Positions 8,039-14,763 of a stretch of DNA of 32,129 nt are shown in pieces. The DNA is taken from contig PLTX01000110.1 in NCBI GenBank assembly GCA_003164675.1, positions 7,107 through 39,235 of the forward strand. The letters are read 5' to 3'. The notes beneath the pieces are model-generated. The model did not search any database. It saw nothing but the letters and a program-made list of their open reading frames with translations, and had not been told where the DNA came from. This DNA comes from Verrucomicrobiota bacterium. GTDB taxonomy: Bacteria > Verrucomicrobiota > Verrucomicrobiia > Palsa-1439. The position numbers were made by a program, and so were the translations under genes. How positions within the stretch are numbered: position 1 is the first letter of the stretch; each line of letters opens with the position of its first letter.

Positions 8039-8251
8039 CTACGTCTTGTCGCAGCACTTACACTTGCCGCTGCACACGATCTTGAATCCGATGAGCACCA
8101 CAAGAATCGGCCACGTAACCTCGACAACTTTCGCGCTCAACACATTGAACGCACCCAACAGGAACGTGAGGCCGATTAACGCGATGAACAACCCAACCAC
8201 TTTGTGACACGGACAGGAACATTTCTTTTCGGGCGCTTGCGATGTTTCCAC
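8039..8251 (-). CDS. Small Cys-rich two-helix membrane protein
   Basis: 70 residues starting at a GTG (8251), preceded by AAGGAG eight or nine nt upstream, a good ribosome binding site that decides the start. The N-terminus carries CSCPCH (Cys11, 13, 15, His16). Two transmembrane helices follow (about 17-36 and 43-60). The C-terminus carries CSGKCKCC (Cys60, 64, 66, 67). With both ends on the same side of the membrane, the two Cys clusters could form one metal site. I do not recognise a named family. It runs convergent to the tiny lipoprotein and is followed on the same strand by no other gene. The gene at 8264-8542 lies 12 nt upstream, so the two are probably co-transcribed. Confidence 0.75.
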   Translation of the reverse strand: METSQAPEKKCSCPCHKVVGLFIALIGLTFLLGAFNVLSAKVVEVTWPILVVLIGFKIVCSGKCKCCDKT

Positions 8252-8263
8252 GGCTGACTCCTT

Positions 8264-8542
8264 TCAACAGAATGATGGTTGAGACAGTTTGTTTCCCTTC
8301 ATTTCGCCCGCGGCGATGTGACCCAGATAAAGTGAATGCAAGGATGGCTCGATGCGGCGGCGCTCGCGCCGACACTCACGCGCCATCCGCCAGCGCAACA
8401 CAAATCGCTTGAAGAATCCTGCCTCCGCCAGTTGCGCGGCATACCGCGCGTGAATGGACTCGCGTGATTGGCGCAGTTGCGCCTGAAGCTCCGCGCTGTT
8501 GCGAACCCTCCTTGGCCCGTTGGCTACGATGTGCCATTTCAT
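8264..8542 (-). CDS. Hypothetical small basic protein
   Basis: 92 residues from the ATG at 8542; an in-frame GTG at 8575 would add 11. It is strongly basic and mostly helical, with Arg-rich segments (KRFVLRWRMARECRRERRR) and a tail reading IEPSLHSLYLGHIAAG. No signal peptide or membrane segment is visible. I do not recognise a family. It may bind nucleic acid or membranes, but this is a guess from charge alone. It lies upstream of the Cys-rich membrane protein in a likely two- or three-gene minus-strand unit with the LOG gene. Confidence 0.55.
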   Translation of the reverse strand: MKWHIVANGPRRVRNSAELQAQLRQSRESIHARYAAQLAEAGFFKRFVLRWRMARECRRERRRIEPSLHSLYLGHIAAGEMKGNKLSQPSFC

Positions 8543-8637
8543 GGCGAAGTCCGCTACGTTTGGCGACCGGCACACATCTTACTGCCGGGCTCCGTCTGTC
8601 TCAAGCGGAAAGCTGAAGAACGCCCGAAGCTGCGTCG

Positions 8638-9237
8638 CTATCTGGAGGCGTCTGGCTGCGGATTCACACGATCGATCCATTTCTCAACAACCCTGGGCGT
8701 GAAACTCACCAAGCGGTCCAATGCTTCCGCCGGGTCGCGCGCCACGATCAACTGCGACAATTGTTCGGCGTGCAGAAACCGCGACTCGGTCATGTGCGTC
8801 AGGAATTTCAGGAGAGGATCGTAATAGCCGTTCACGTTGAGAAGCGCGCAGGGCTTTGCGTGCAAGCCAAGTTGCATCCACACGAACGCCTCGATGATTT
8901 CCTCCAGCGTGCCAATGCCGCCCGGCAATGCCAACAGGCCATCCGCCAGCCTGGCCATCATGGCTTTGCGCTCGTGCATCGTGGCGACGACATGCAGCTC
9001 GGTCAAGCCCTTATGCCCCACTTCCATTCGAACGAGATGATCGGGTATCACGCCGACCACGTGTCCGCCTGCCGCGAGTGTCGCATCCGCCAGCGCGCCC
9101 ATCAGCCCGGTGTTCCCCCCACCATACACGAGAGTGATGCCGCGCTTCGCGAGCAGTGTTCCCACTTCCCGCGCTGCCTGCAAAAACGACGGGTCACTTC
9201 CCGGACTCGAACCGCAATAGACGCAAATCGAAGTCAT
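8638..9237 (-). CDS. LOG-family (TIGR00730) Rossmann-fold protein
   Basis: 199 residues. It has the family motifs SICVYCGSSPGSDP near the N-terminus, YGGGNTGLMGALADA, and the catalytic signature LPGGIGTLEE. Members of this family hydrolyse cytokinin-type or purine nucleoside 5'-monophosphates, releasing the base and ribose 5-phosphate. In bacteria the physiological substrate is often unclear. It is probably cytosolic and dimeric. The ATG at 9237 was chosen because the motif MTSICVYCGSS is the normal N-terminus; the upstream codons to 9282 look non-coding. A stem-loop lies just before the start and no ribosome binding site is evident. Confidence 0.9.
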   Translation of the reverse strand: MTSICVYCGSSPGSDPSFLQAAREVGTLLAKRGITLVYGGGNTGLMGALADATLAAGGHVVGVIPDHLVRMEVGHKGLTELHVVATMHERKAMMARLADGLLALPGGIGTLEEIIEAFVWMQLGLHAKPCALLNVNGYYDPLLKFLTHMTESRFLHAEQLSQLIVARDPAEALDRLVSFTPRVVEKWIDRVNPQPDASR

Positions 9238-9244
9238 GGCGTTA

Positions 9245-9266
9245 GTGGCGGCGACGCTACCGCCAC
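9245..9266. repeat. Stem-loop upstream of the LOG gene
   Basis: GTGGCGG (9245-9251) and CCGCCAC (9260-9266) can form a 7-bp GC-rich stem with an 8-nt loop, 7 nt upstream of the LOG start codon on the minus strand. It could limit translation of that gene or be a copy of a small palindromic repeat. Only one copy is seen here. Confidence 0.4.
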
Positions 9267-9294
9267 GCTTCGAAGCTCGCAAGCTGAAACATCG

Positions 9295-9414
9295 CTACTC
9301 CAACCACCCTTGCTCCTTCAGCACTTCCCGGAAACTCTCATTCTCCAGCGATAGCGCGGGAAGATAATGGCCGACGTGTTCGCGTTTCCACCAGGCGCCG
9401 TCGTCACGCTCCAT
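9295..9414 (-). CDS. Possible 39-residue protein
   Basis: A short frame that begins MERDDGAWWKREHVGHYLPA and ends KEQGWLE. Its composition is protein-like, with Trp, His and acidic residues and an amphipathic C-terminal helix. An in-frame stop lies just upstream of the ATG, so it is not the tail of a longer present-day gene. No clear ribosome binding site is present. It could be a small gene or another remnant of a decayed gene. No family is recognised. Confidence 0.35.
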   Translation of the reverse strand: MERDDGAWWKREHVGHYLPALSLENESFREVLKEQGWLE

Positions 9415-9460
9415 GGCGCATCACCAAGGCTCGCGGCTCAGCCCTGAACGTGCCGCCGTA

Positions 9461-10243
9461 TCAAAGCGAGGCTGACACCGTTTGCGGCACCGTGTGGAGG
9501 TGGTGCTGGTTGTGCGCGGCCCGTTCGAAACAAGCCAGCGCCTCCTGATAGCGTTCGAGGCGGTTGAGGACGTTGCCCTTGCCGATGTAGGCATCGGCAT
9601 GTGAGTCGTCGAGCCCGAGGGCGCGCTCGTAACTGGCCAGCGCCTCGTCGAGACGCCCGAGACGTTCAAGCGCCGCGCCCTTCTTGATGAACGCGTTGGC
9701 CGCGTGCCCATCGAGTGCGATGGCCTGTTCAAAACAAGCGAGTGCGTCGATGGGATGTCGCTGCTCGAGCAGGACCTGACCGCGGGCAAGCAGGGTGGCC
9801 ACGTGGGGTGTGGTGTCCGTCGCGCGCGCCGCCGCGGGAGGCAGCCATTTGAAAACCTCGGGCAATTGTCCCCGGTCGCGGAGCTTGCGCAACAACGAGG
9901 ACACATAGTACGCCGTGCCGAAGACGGCGGCGGCGACGACCGCACACAGCGCGAAAAGCAGGTGGCGCAGCGATTCGACGCGCTGCTCATACCGTTGCGA
10001 TGCCGCCTCGGATTGCCGGCGCGCAGCCTCCACCGCCTGCAAGGTGGCGCGTTGCTGCGTCTGCAGTTGCTGGACCGCCTGGAGCGCGAGGGTCAACGCG
10101 GCTGACCGGTCATCGTGGACGCGGGACGCCGCATTGGTGGATGGACTCGTCTCGGTGGAAAACACCGGCACAGAAAATACAGTAAACGTACAGACCAACA
10201 GGCCCGTGCGTACGGCTCCACGGCAACTACAGTACGTCTTCAC
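9461..10243 (-). CDS. Membrane-anchored TPR protein
   Basis: 260 residues. A GTG start at 10243 is chosen because GGGGA lies 8 nt upstream and it yields a normal signal sequence (KTYCSCRGAVRTGLLVCTF). A Gln/Glu/Arg-rich coiled coil spans about 45-90 and a transmembrane helix about 93-113 (LLFALCAVVAAAVFGTAYYV). Three consecutive 34-residue TPRs run from about 150 to 253, with consensus EALAxYERALxLD. The coiled coil would be periplasmic and the TPRs cytoplasmic if the first hydrophobic stretch is cleaved. It probably scaffolds other proteins at the inner membrane. Partners are unknown; the neighbours give no clear hint. Confidence 0.75.
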   Translation of the reverse strand: MKTYCSCRGAVRTGLLVCTFTVFSVPVFSTETSPSTNAASRVHDDRSAALTLALQAVQQLQTQQRATLQAVEAARRQSEAASQRYEQRVESLRHLLFALCAVVAAAVFGTAYYVSSLLRKLRDRGQLPEVFKWLPPAAARATDTTPHVATLLARGQVLLEQRHPIDALACFEQAIALDGHAANAFIKKGAALERLGRLDEALASYERALGLDDSHADAYIGKGNVLNRLERYQEALACFERAAHNQHHLHTVPQTVSASL

Positions 10244-10274
10244 GAAGAATTCCCCAACAAGAGGGAGTACCAAG

Positions 10275-10318
10275 AAACCTGCGTGATTTCAATAAGAAAT
10301 CGTTACCTACGCAGGGGT
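10275..10318 (-). terminator. Hairpin, likely terminator after the YggU gene
   Basis: CCTGCGT (10278-10284) pairs with ACGCAGG (10309-10315), and inside it GATTTC (10285-10290) pairs with GAAATC (10296-10301) around an AATAA loop. There is a 7-nt bulge. On the minus strand the stem is followed by TTTCTT. The YggU stop codon (10307-10309) is inside the structure. Confidence 0.5.
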
Positions 10319-10558
10319 TTTCCATGGGCCCGTGATGCGGACGACTTTATGGCGGCTGGTCGCGCCGCGAACGATCTCGACGTCCCGACGCTTCACTCCG
10401 AGCCATTGGGCGATCGTCTCGACGACTGCCTCGTTCGCGCGCCCGTCTTCCGGTGGAGCGGTGACGTACACTTTCAGCGACCCATCCGCTTGCGGTTGCA
10501 CCTTGTTCTGTTTGGCGCGCGGGGTAACGCGAACCGGAAAGGTAACGGGTTTATCCAT
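10307..10558 (-). CDS. DUF167/YggU family protein
   Basis: 83 residues, near the usual length for this family of small alpha/beta proteins. Family hallmarks are VRVTPRAKQNKV at the N-terminus, PEDGRANEAVVETIAQWLGV in the middle and VRGATSRHKVVRI towards the end. The biochemical role is not established. Genes of this family often sit near housekeeping genes. The ATG at 10558 fits the family start, with AAGGAA about 12 nt upstream. It is divergent from miaA, sharing a short 56-bp control region, and is followed by a hairpin terminator that includes its stop codon. Confidence 0.85.
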   Translation of the reverse strand: MDKPVTFPVRVTPRAKQNKVQPQADGSLKVYVTAPPEDGRANEAVVETIAQWLGVKRRDVEIVRGATSRHKVVRITGPWKTPA

Positions 10559-10599
10559 GACATTGATGGTTCCTTCCAGCCAGAATGACAAACTTCGTG

Positions 10600-10605
10600 T
10601 ATGAT
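10600..10605 (+). promoter_or_regulatory. Candidate -10 box of miaA
   Basis: TATGAT lies 9 nt before the miaA ATG. There is no good -35 box at standard spacing. If used, it would give a leaderless miaA transcript. Confidence 0.25.
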
Positions 10606-10614
10606 GTCCAACGA

Positions 10615-11592
10615 ATGCAAACCCTGTTCCTCGTCGGCCCAACCGCGGTTGGCAAGAGCGCCATCGCCCTGGAACTGGCCGGGCGATTAGGTGCGGAAAT
10701 TGTGTCGGCTGACTCGATGCAGGTCTATCGCGGGATGGACGTCGGCACGGCCAAGCCAACCGCTGCGGAACGCGCATTCGTGCCGCATCATCTTATCGAT
10801 GTATGCGAGGTCAACGACGTGTTCGACGCCAAACGGTTTGTTGAGCTGGCTTCCCAGGCAATTGCGGACATTCACTCACGAGGGAAGTTGGCGCTCGTCG
10901 TCGGCGGAACGGGGATGTATGTGCGCGCGTTACGACACGGATTGTTCGACGGGCCACCGCGAAATGATGAACTGCGGGCCCGCCTGGAAAGCCTGAGCGC
11001 CCCGGAATTGTTTGCAGAACTGCAGCGCGTGGACCCGCAGACGGCCAGCCGCATCGATCGGCACAATCCGCGCCGGCTCGTGCGCGCGCTGGAAGTGTTT
11101 TACGAGACGGGCAAGCCGATCAGCGAGTTGCAGAAGGAATGGAAAACCCCTCACCTTAATCCTCTCCCCACAAGTGGGGAGAGGAAACGAAACGCGGGAG
11201 GGGGTCAGGGTGAGGAGGTAGCAGTTTGTCTGTCACGAGCGCGGAATGATTTGCACGCTCGTATTGAACGGCGGATCGACGAACAGATACAGGCTGGATG
11301 GGTTGCGGAGGTTCAACGCCTGATGGGACTGGGCCTGGAGAAGAACCCGTCGGCGATGCAGGCGGCGGGTTATCGCGAATTGGTGGCGCACGCCCACGGC
11401 GAAATTTCCCTCGACAACGCGGTGGCGCTGATCAAGACCCGCACCCGCCAACTGGCCAAACGACAATTGACTTGGTTTCGTCGCGAGCCTCAATTACAGT
11501 GGATTCAGATCGGGTGCGAGGAACAGCCTTCAGAAACGGCGACACGCGTCCGTGATATTTTTCATCAACAGGAGAAAAGTTTGGCACGTTGA
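10615..11592 (+). CDS. miaA: tRNA dimethylallyltransferase MiaA with an in-frame repeat insertion
   Basis: 325 residues from the ATG at 10615; an in-frame ATG at 10585 is possible, but homology starts at MQTLFLVGPT. It adds an isopentenyl group from dimethylallyl diphosphate to A37 of tRNAs that read codons starting with U. Motifs are the P-loop GPTAVGKS (8-15), DSMQVYRGMDVGTAKP (33-48) and GGTGMYVRAL (97-106), then LEVFYETGKPISELQ and RQLAKRQLTWFR near the end. Residues about 177-201 (TPHLNPLPTSGER and following) are translated from a palindromic repeat and do not belong to the family core. They fall between the helix ending SELQKEW and the strand VAVCLSR, in a surface region that varies in length, so the enzyme probably still works. 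It is the first gene of miaA-hflX-amidase-radC. No ribosome binding site is seen. Confidence 0.95.
   Translation: MQTLFLVGPTAVGKSAIALELAGRLGAEIVSADSMQVYRGMDVGTAKPTAAERAFVPHHLIDVCEVNDVFDAKRFVELASQAIADIHSRGKLALVVGGTGMYVRALRHGLFDGPPRNDELRARLESLSAPELFAELQRVDPQTASRIDRHNPRRLVRALEVFYETGKPISELQKEWKTPHLNPLPTSGERKRNAGGGQGEEVAVCLSRARNDLHARIERRIDEQIQAGWVAEVQRLMGLGLEKNPSAMQAAGYRELVAHAHGEISLDNAVALIKTRTRQLAKRQLTWFRREPQLQWIQIGCEEQPSETATRVRDIFHQQEKSLAR
11147..11216. repeat. Palindromic repeat element inserted in miaA
   Basis: Outer arms CCTCACC (11149-11155) and GGTGAGG (11209-11215) enclose a perfect inner hairpin, CCTCTCCCC (11161-11169) and GGGGAGAGG (11176-11184), with loop ACAAGT. The architecture matches the widespread intergenic palindrome that translates as HLNPLPxxGER in one frame. 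Here it lies within a coding region without breaking the frame. Confidence 0.8.
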
Positions 11593-11594
11593 AG

Positions 11595-12887
11595 ATGCAC
11601 GACACGCAGGAGCCGCTGCGCGAGCGAGCGCTCCTCATTGGATTGGAGAGACCCGGCCACGACAAGTGGGCGGTGAAAGATTCCCTCGAAGAACTTCGCG
11701 AGCTGGCGGTGTCCGCCGGCGCGGAAGTCCTTGATCTCATCAGCCAGAAACGCGACACCGCGGCCGCCGCCACTTTTATTGGCAGCGGCAAAGCCCAGGA
11801 ACTCGCCACGCGCTGCCGCGACACGGCGGCCAACATCGTGATCTTCGACGACGATCTCTCGCCCGCGCAGGGCCGCAACCTCAGCGAAATCCTCGGCCTG
11901 AACGTCAAGGTGATCGACCGCACGGAGCTCATTCTCGATATCTTCGCGCAGCGCGCGCGAACACGGGAAGGCAAGATTCAGGTCGAGTTGGCCCAGCTTC
12001 AATACATGCTGCCGCGGCTCGCGGGTTTGTGGACGCACTTGTCGCGTCAACGGGGCGGTGTCGGCTCACGCGGTCCTGGCGAGCAACAACTCGAAGTGGA
12101 CCGCCGTCGTGTGCAGGAAAAAATCCATCGACTCGAACACGCGCTCGGCGAAGTACAGAAGAACCGGCGCGTCGAACGCAGCGGGAGGCAGCGACTGCAT
12201 TGGCCGCTGGTGTCGATCATCGGGTACACGAACTCGGGCAAGAGCACATTGCTGAATGCCCTGACAGGGGCCAATGTGCTGGCCGAGGACAAGCTGTTCG
12301 CGACGCTCGATCCGACGACGCGCAAGTTGCGCATGCCGAACAATCAAAATATTTTGCTTTCCGATACGGTCGGATTCCTGCGCAAGCTGCCGCACCATCT
12401 GGTCGAGTCGTTCCGCGCGACCCTCGAAGAAGTCGTGGAAGCCGACCTGTTGTTGCACGTGGTGGATGTCAGCCATCCTCAGGCGGCCGAGCAGATCGCG
12501 GCGGTCGAGATTGTGTTGAAGGAAATCGAGGCGTGGGGCAAACCCACCGTGGTCGCGCTCAACAAGATCGACAAGCTGACGGACGGCGCGACGGTGTTGG
12601 AAAAGTTTCAGCGCGAATTCGACCACGCGGTACCGATCTCGGCGACACGCCGGGAGAACCTCGACAATTTGCTCGATGAAATCGCCAACCGATTGACCGA
12701 CCGGCGCGTCGACGTGACGCTGTCGATCCCGCATGACCGCGCGAAGACGATCGCGTTGGTGTATCGCAGCGGTTACGTCACGGCGCGCGAAATGGAAAAT
12801 GGCAACGTGGTGCTGCGGGCGCAAATCCCGAAGGTGCTGGCGGGCGAATTGACCCCGTACGTGGTGAAGGAGAGCAAGCGCAAGTGA
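11595..12887 (+). CDS. hflX: Ribosome-associated GTPase HflX
   Basis: 430 residues. HflX binds 50S and 70S ribosomes and rescues stalled or hibernating ribosomes under stress. An N-terminal nucleotide-binding domain carries FIGSGKAQEL, FDDDLSPAQGRNL and the Gly-rich SRQRGGVGSRGPGE. The GTPase domain follows, with G1 GYTNSGKST (200-208), G3 DTVGF (247-251) and G4 NKID (313-316). A C-terminal beta-rich subdomain ends the protein. The ATG at 11595 lies 2 nt after the miaA stop; a TTG at 11589 overlapping the miaA stop is an alternative, and GGAG at 11571 fits it better. hfq, which separates miaA and hflX in many proteobacteria, is absent. It is translationally coupled to the amidase gene by a 4-bp overlap. 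Confidence 0.95.
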   Translation: MHDTQEPLRERALLIGLERPGHDKWAVKDSLEELRELAVSAGAEVLDLISQKRDTAAAATFIGSGKAQELATRCRDTAANIVIFDDDLSPAQGRNLSEILGLNVKVIDRTELILDIFAQRARTREGKIQVELAQLQYMLPRLAGLWTHLSRQRGGVGSRGPGEQQLEVDRRRVQEKIHRLEHALGEVQKNRRVERSGRQRLHWPLVSIIGYTNSGKSTLLNALTGANVLAEDKLFATLDPTTRKLRMPNNQNILLSDTVGFLRKLPHHLVESFRATLEEVVEADLLLHVVDVSHPQAAEQIAAVEIVLKEIEAWGKPTVVALNKIDKLTDGATVLEKFQREFDHAVPISATRRENLDNLLDEIANRLTDRRVDVTLSIPHDRAKTIALVYRSGYVTAREMENGNVVLRAQIPKVLAGELTPYVVKESKRK

Positions 12888-13480
12888 AGATCGCAACGGG
12901 AAGGCCGGTTCTGCTCGTTCTGGCAGTGTTGTGTCTGATGCTGGAGCCGCTGGGGGCCGAGAGCCCGGCGCCAATCCGTGAATGGAATTGGATCATCATT
13001 CACCATAGCGCCACGCGGGTCGGCTCGGCGGCGATTTTTGACGCGGCGCATCGTGCGCGCGGGATGGTCAACGGGCTGGCCTACCACTTCGTCATCGACA
13101 ACGGCACCGATGGCAAGCCGGACGGCTTCATCGAGATGGGACCGCGTTGGATTCAGCAAATGCACGGAGGCCACTGTCGCCAAGCCTACATCAACGAGTA
13201 TGGGATTGGCATCTGCCTGGTCGGCAATTTCTCGGTCGATCAACCCACGTCAAAACAGCTCGACTCGCTGGCGCTTCTCATCCACGGGCTGCAGGAACAG
13301 TTTCATATCCCGGACGACCATGTTCTCGGCCACGGGGACGTGATTGGCGAATTCAGCGAGTGCCCCGGTTCGCAGTTCCCGTGGGATGAACTGCACAAAC
13401 GGTTGGGCACAACCAGTGCGCCGAGCGGCTCCGCCGGTGGCACGAATCTTCCGGCTCGCAATACACAGGCGCACCGCTAA
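12884..13480 (+). CDS. Secreted N-acetylmuramoyl-L-alanine amidase (PGRP/Amidase_2 type)
   Basis: 198 residues. It starts at a GTG overlapping the hflX stop (GTGA). A signal peptide covers about 1-25 (VLLVLAVLCLMLEPLGAES). The zinc amidase fold is shown by IIIHHSAT with ligand His40, AYHFVIDNG with His68, GHGDV with His150, and SECPG with Cys160, the T7-lysozyme-like His/His/Cys zinc set. It cleaves the amide between N-acetylmuramic acid and L-alanine in peptidoglycan, in the periplasm, for cell-wall turnover or recycling. The last 25 residues are a low-complexity tail. It lies within the miaA-hflX-amidase-radC operon, 6 nt before radC. Alternative: a catalytically related recognition protein, but all zinc ligands are present. 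Confidence 0.9.
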   Translation: MKIATGRPVLLVLAVLCLMLEPLGAESPAPIREWNWIIIHHSATRVGSAAIFDAAHRARGMVNGLAYHFVIDNGTDGKPDGFIEMGPRWIQQMHGGHCRQAYINEYGIGICLVGNFSVDQPTSKQLDSLALLIHGLQEQFHIPDDHVLGHGDVIGEFSECPGSQFPWDELHKRLGTTSAPSGSAGGTNLPARNTQAHR

Positions 13481-13486
13481 TCGACC

Positions 13487-14188
13487 ATGACAACCCATCT
13501 TATTCGGGAGATGCCCGAAGGCGACCGACCGCGTGAGCGGCTGAAGGAACGCGGGGCGGCGGCGCTGATGGATGCGGAATTGATCGCCATCCTCTTGCGC
13601 ACGGGAATGAAAGGCACGTCCGCCGTCCAACTCGCCCAGCAACTTCTCGTTGAATTCCGTTCGCTCGATGAACTGGCCCGCGCGCCGGTGGAAGCCATCG
13701 CGAAGACCAAGGGCGTCGGCCAGACCAAGGCGATCCAGCTCAAGGCGGCCTTCGAACTGGCGCGTCGGCTGAGCACTTCCTCGCGCGAGAAACAAAAGGT
13801 CGTCAGTTCACCGGAAGATGCCGCCGCCGTCGTGCGCGAAGAGATGCGCACGCTGGACCGCGAAGAGTTTCACGTCCTGCTGCTGAACACGAAGAACGGG
13901 CTGATCAAACACGCGCCGATTTCGCGCGGTTCGCTCAATGCCAGCATCGTCGAGCCGCGCGAAGTGTTCAAGGACGCCATCGCCTGCTCCGCGGCGTCGA
14001 TGATTCTCGTGCACAATCACCCGAGTGGCGATCCAACGCCCAGCGCCGAGGACATCACGATCACCAAGCGCCTCGTTAAAGCCGGCGAGCTGCTGAATAT
14101 CTCCGTCCTCGACCACATCATCCTCGGCCACCGCACCGACGGACGCGACCAGGATTTTGCGAGTTTGAAGGAACTGGGGTTGATGTAG
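13487..14188 (+). CDS. radC: RadC/JAMM-domain DNA repair-related protein
   Basis: 233 residues, typical length. An N-terminal helix-hairpin-helix region carries ELIAILLRTG and AKTKGVGQTKAIQLKAAFEL. A C-terminal JAB1/MPN metalloprotease-like domain follows, with FxxxLLNTKN, GSLNASIVEPREVFK and the JAMM motif VHNHPSGDPTPSAED (175-189; His176, His178, Asp189). The cellular role of RadC is still not settled; a direct part in recombination has been questioned. It is the last gene of the operon, 6 nt after the amidase stop, with no good ribosome binding site, so it probably depends on coupled translation. Confidence 0.93.
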   Translation: MTTHLIREMPEGDRPRERLKERGAAALMDAELIAILLRTGMKGTSAVQLAQQLLVEFRSLDELARAPVEAIAKTKGVGQTKAIQLKAAFELARRLSTSSREKQKVVSSPEDAAAVVREEMRTLDREEFHVLLLNTKNGLIKHAPISRGSLNASIVEPREVFKDAIACSAASMILVHNHPSGDPTPSAEDITITKRLVKAGELLNISVLDHIILGHRTDGRDQDFASLKELGLM

Positions 14189-14256
14189 CCGGCGATGTTA
14201 GGTTGGTGTTGCCGAGCGAATTGAGGCATAGATTTACTCGTTCGTGACAGAAGAAT

Positions 14257-14652
14257 ATGAACAGCAATAAACAGTCACTGCTGAACAGCTTTGTATGTCC
14301 GCAGTGCAGGCAGGGTTTCCCTATCTTCCCGCAGCCTTCCCAGAGAATAATGAGGGGCACCTTCTCGTTGTTTCCTTACCTCCGTTGTTCTAATTGCGGT
14401 GCGACTTGTCGCGGAGTCGTGGACGCCAAGAGCGCCATATGGGCGTGGCCAGCCTCGCTCCTGATGCTCGGACTTTGGTTTATGGCACTCAAAAGAGCGT
14501 CAGTTGGTGTGACACTTCGACATGTCCATCCGGGTTGGTACGGAATTCTAGCAGGTTTAGGTCTTGGACTTATTGGGCCGCTTGGATTCAGGAGAGGTTT
14601 CAAACTCGTTTTGGTGCAGCCCGGGAAGGGGATAGAGCCAGTCGTCATTTAG
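14257..14652 (+). CDS. Zinc-ribbon membrane protein, unknown function
   Basis: 131 residues. Two Cys pairs, FVCPQCRQGF and LRCSNCGATC, form a zinc-ribbon-like knuckle at the N-terminus (about 12-52). Two hydrophobic segments follow, about 62-80 (WAWPASLLMLGLWFMAL) and 92-110 (GWYGILAGLGLGLIGPLG). The design resembles small bacterial proteins predicted to be membrane-bound zinc ribbons. Its DNA looks less GC-rich than its neighbours, with more TTT, AAT and GTA codons, so it may be a newcomer. It stands alone between radC and the dgt remnant, with AGAAG shortly before the ATG. Confidence 0.65.
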   Translation: MNSNKQSLLNSFVCPQCRQGFPIFPQPSQRIMRGTFSLFPYLRCSNCGATCRGVVDAKSAIWAWPASLLMLGLWFMALKRASVGVTLRHVHPGWYGILAGLGLGLIGPLGFRRGFKLVLVQPGKGIEPVVI

Positions 14653-14667
14653 GGCTTGTTCAGCCCT

Positions 14668-14760
14668 TCAGGCGCCCCGCTCGCAAGTTCGCTTGTATTC
14701 CTTCAGGGCGAAGCTGTCGATCGTGTCGGCGAGGTGATCGCAGACGACACACGGCGCGCG
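14668..14760 (-). pseudogene. Remnant 1 of a dGTPase (dgt) C-terminus
   Basis: On the minus strand, CGCGCCGTGTGT reads RAVC in one frame. The next frame reads VCDHLADTIDSFALKEYKR followed by six residues and a stop. This follows the C-terminal signature of dGTP triphosphohydrolase-like proteins (RAVCDYIAGMTDRFAxxEYxR), with a frameshift of about eight bases at the Cys codon and erosion of the GMTDR box. It ends next to the stop of the PEP-CTERM gene. The rest of dgt, including the HD catalytic motif, is absent. Confidence 0.65.
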
Positions 14761-14763
14761 ACG

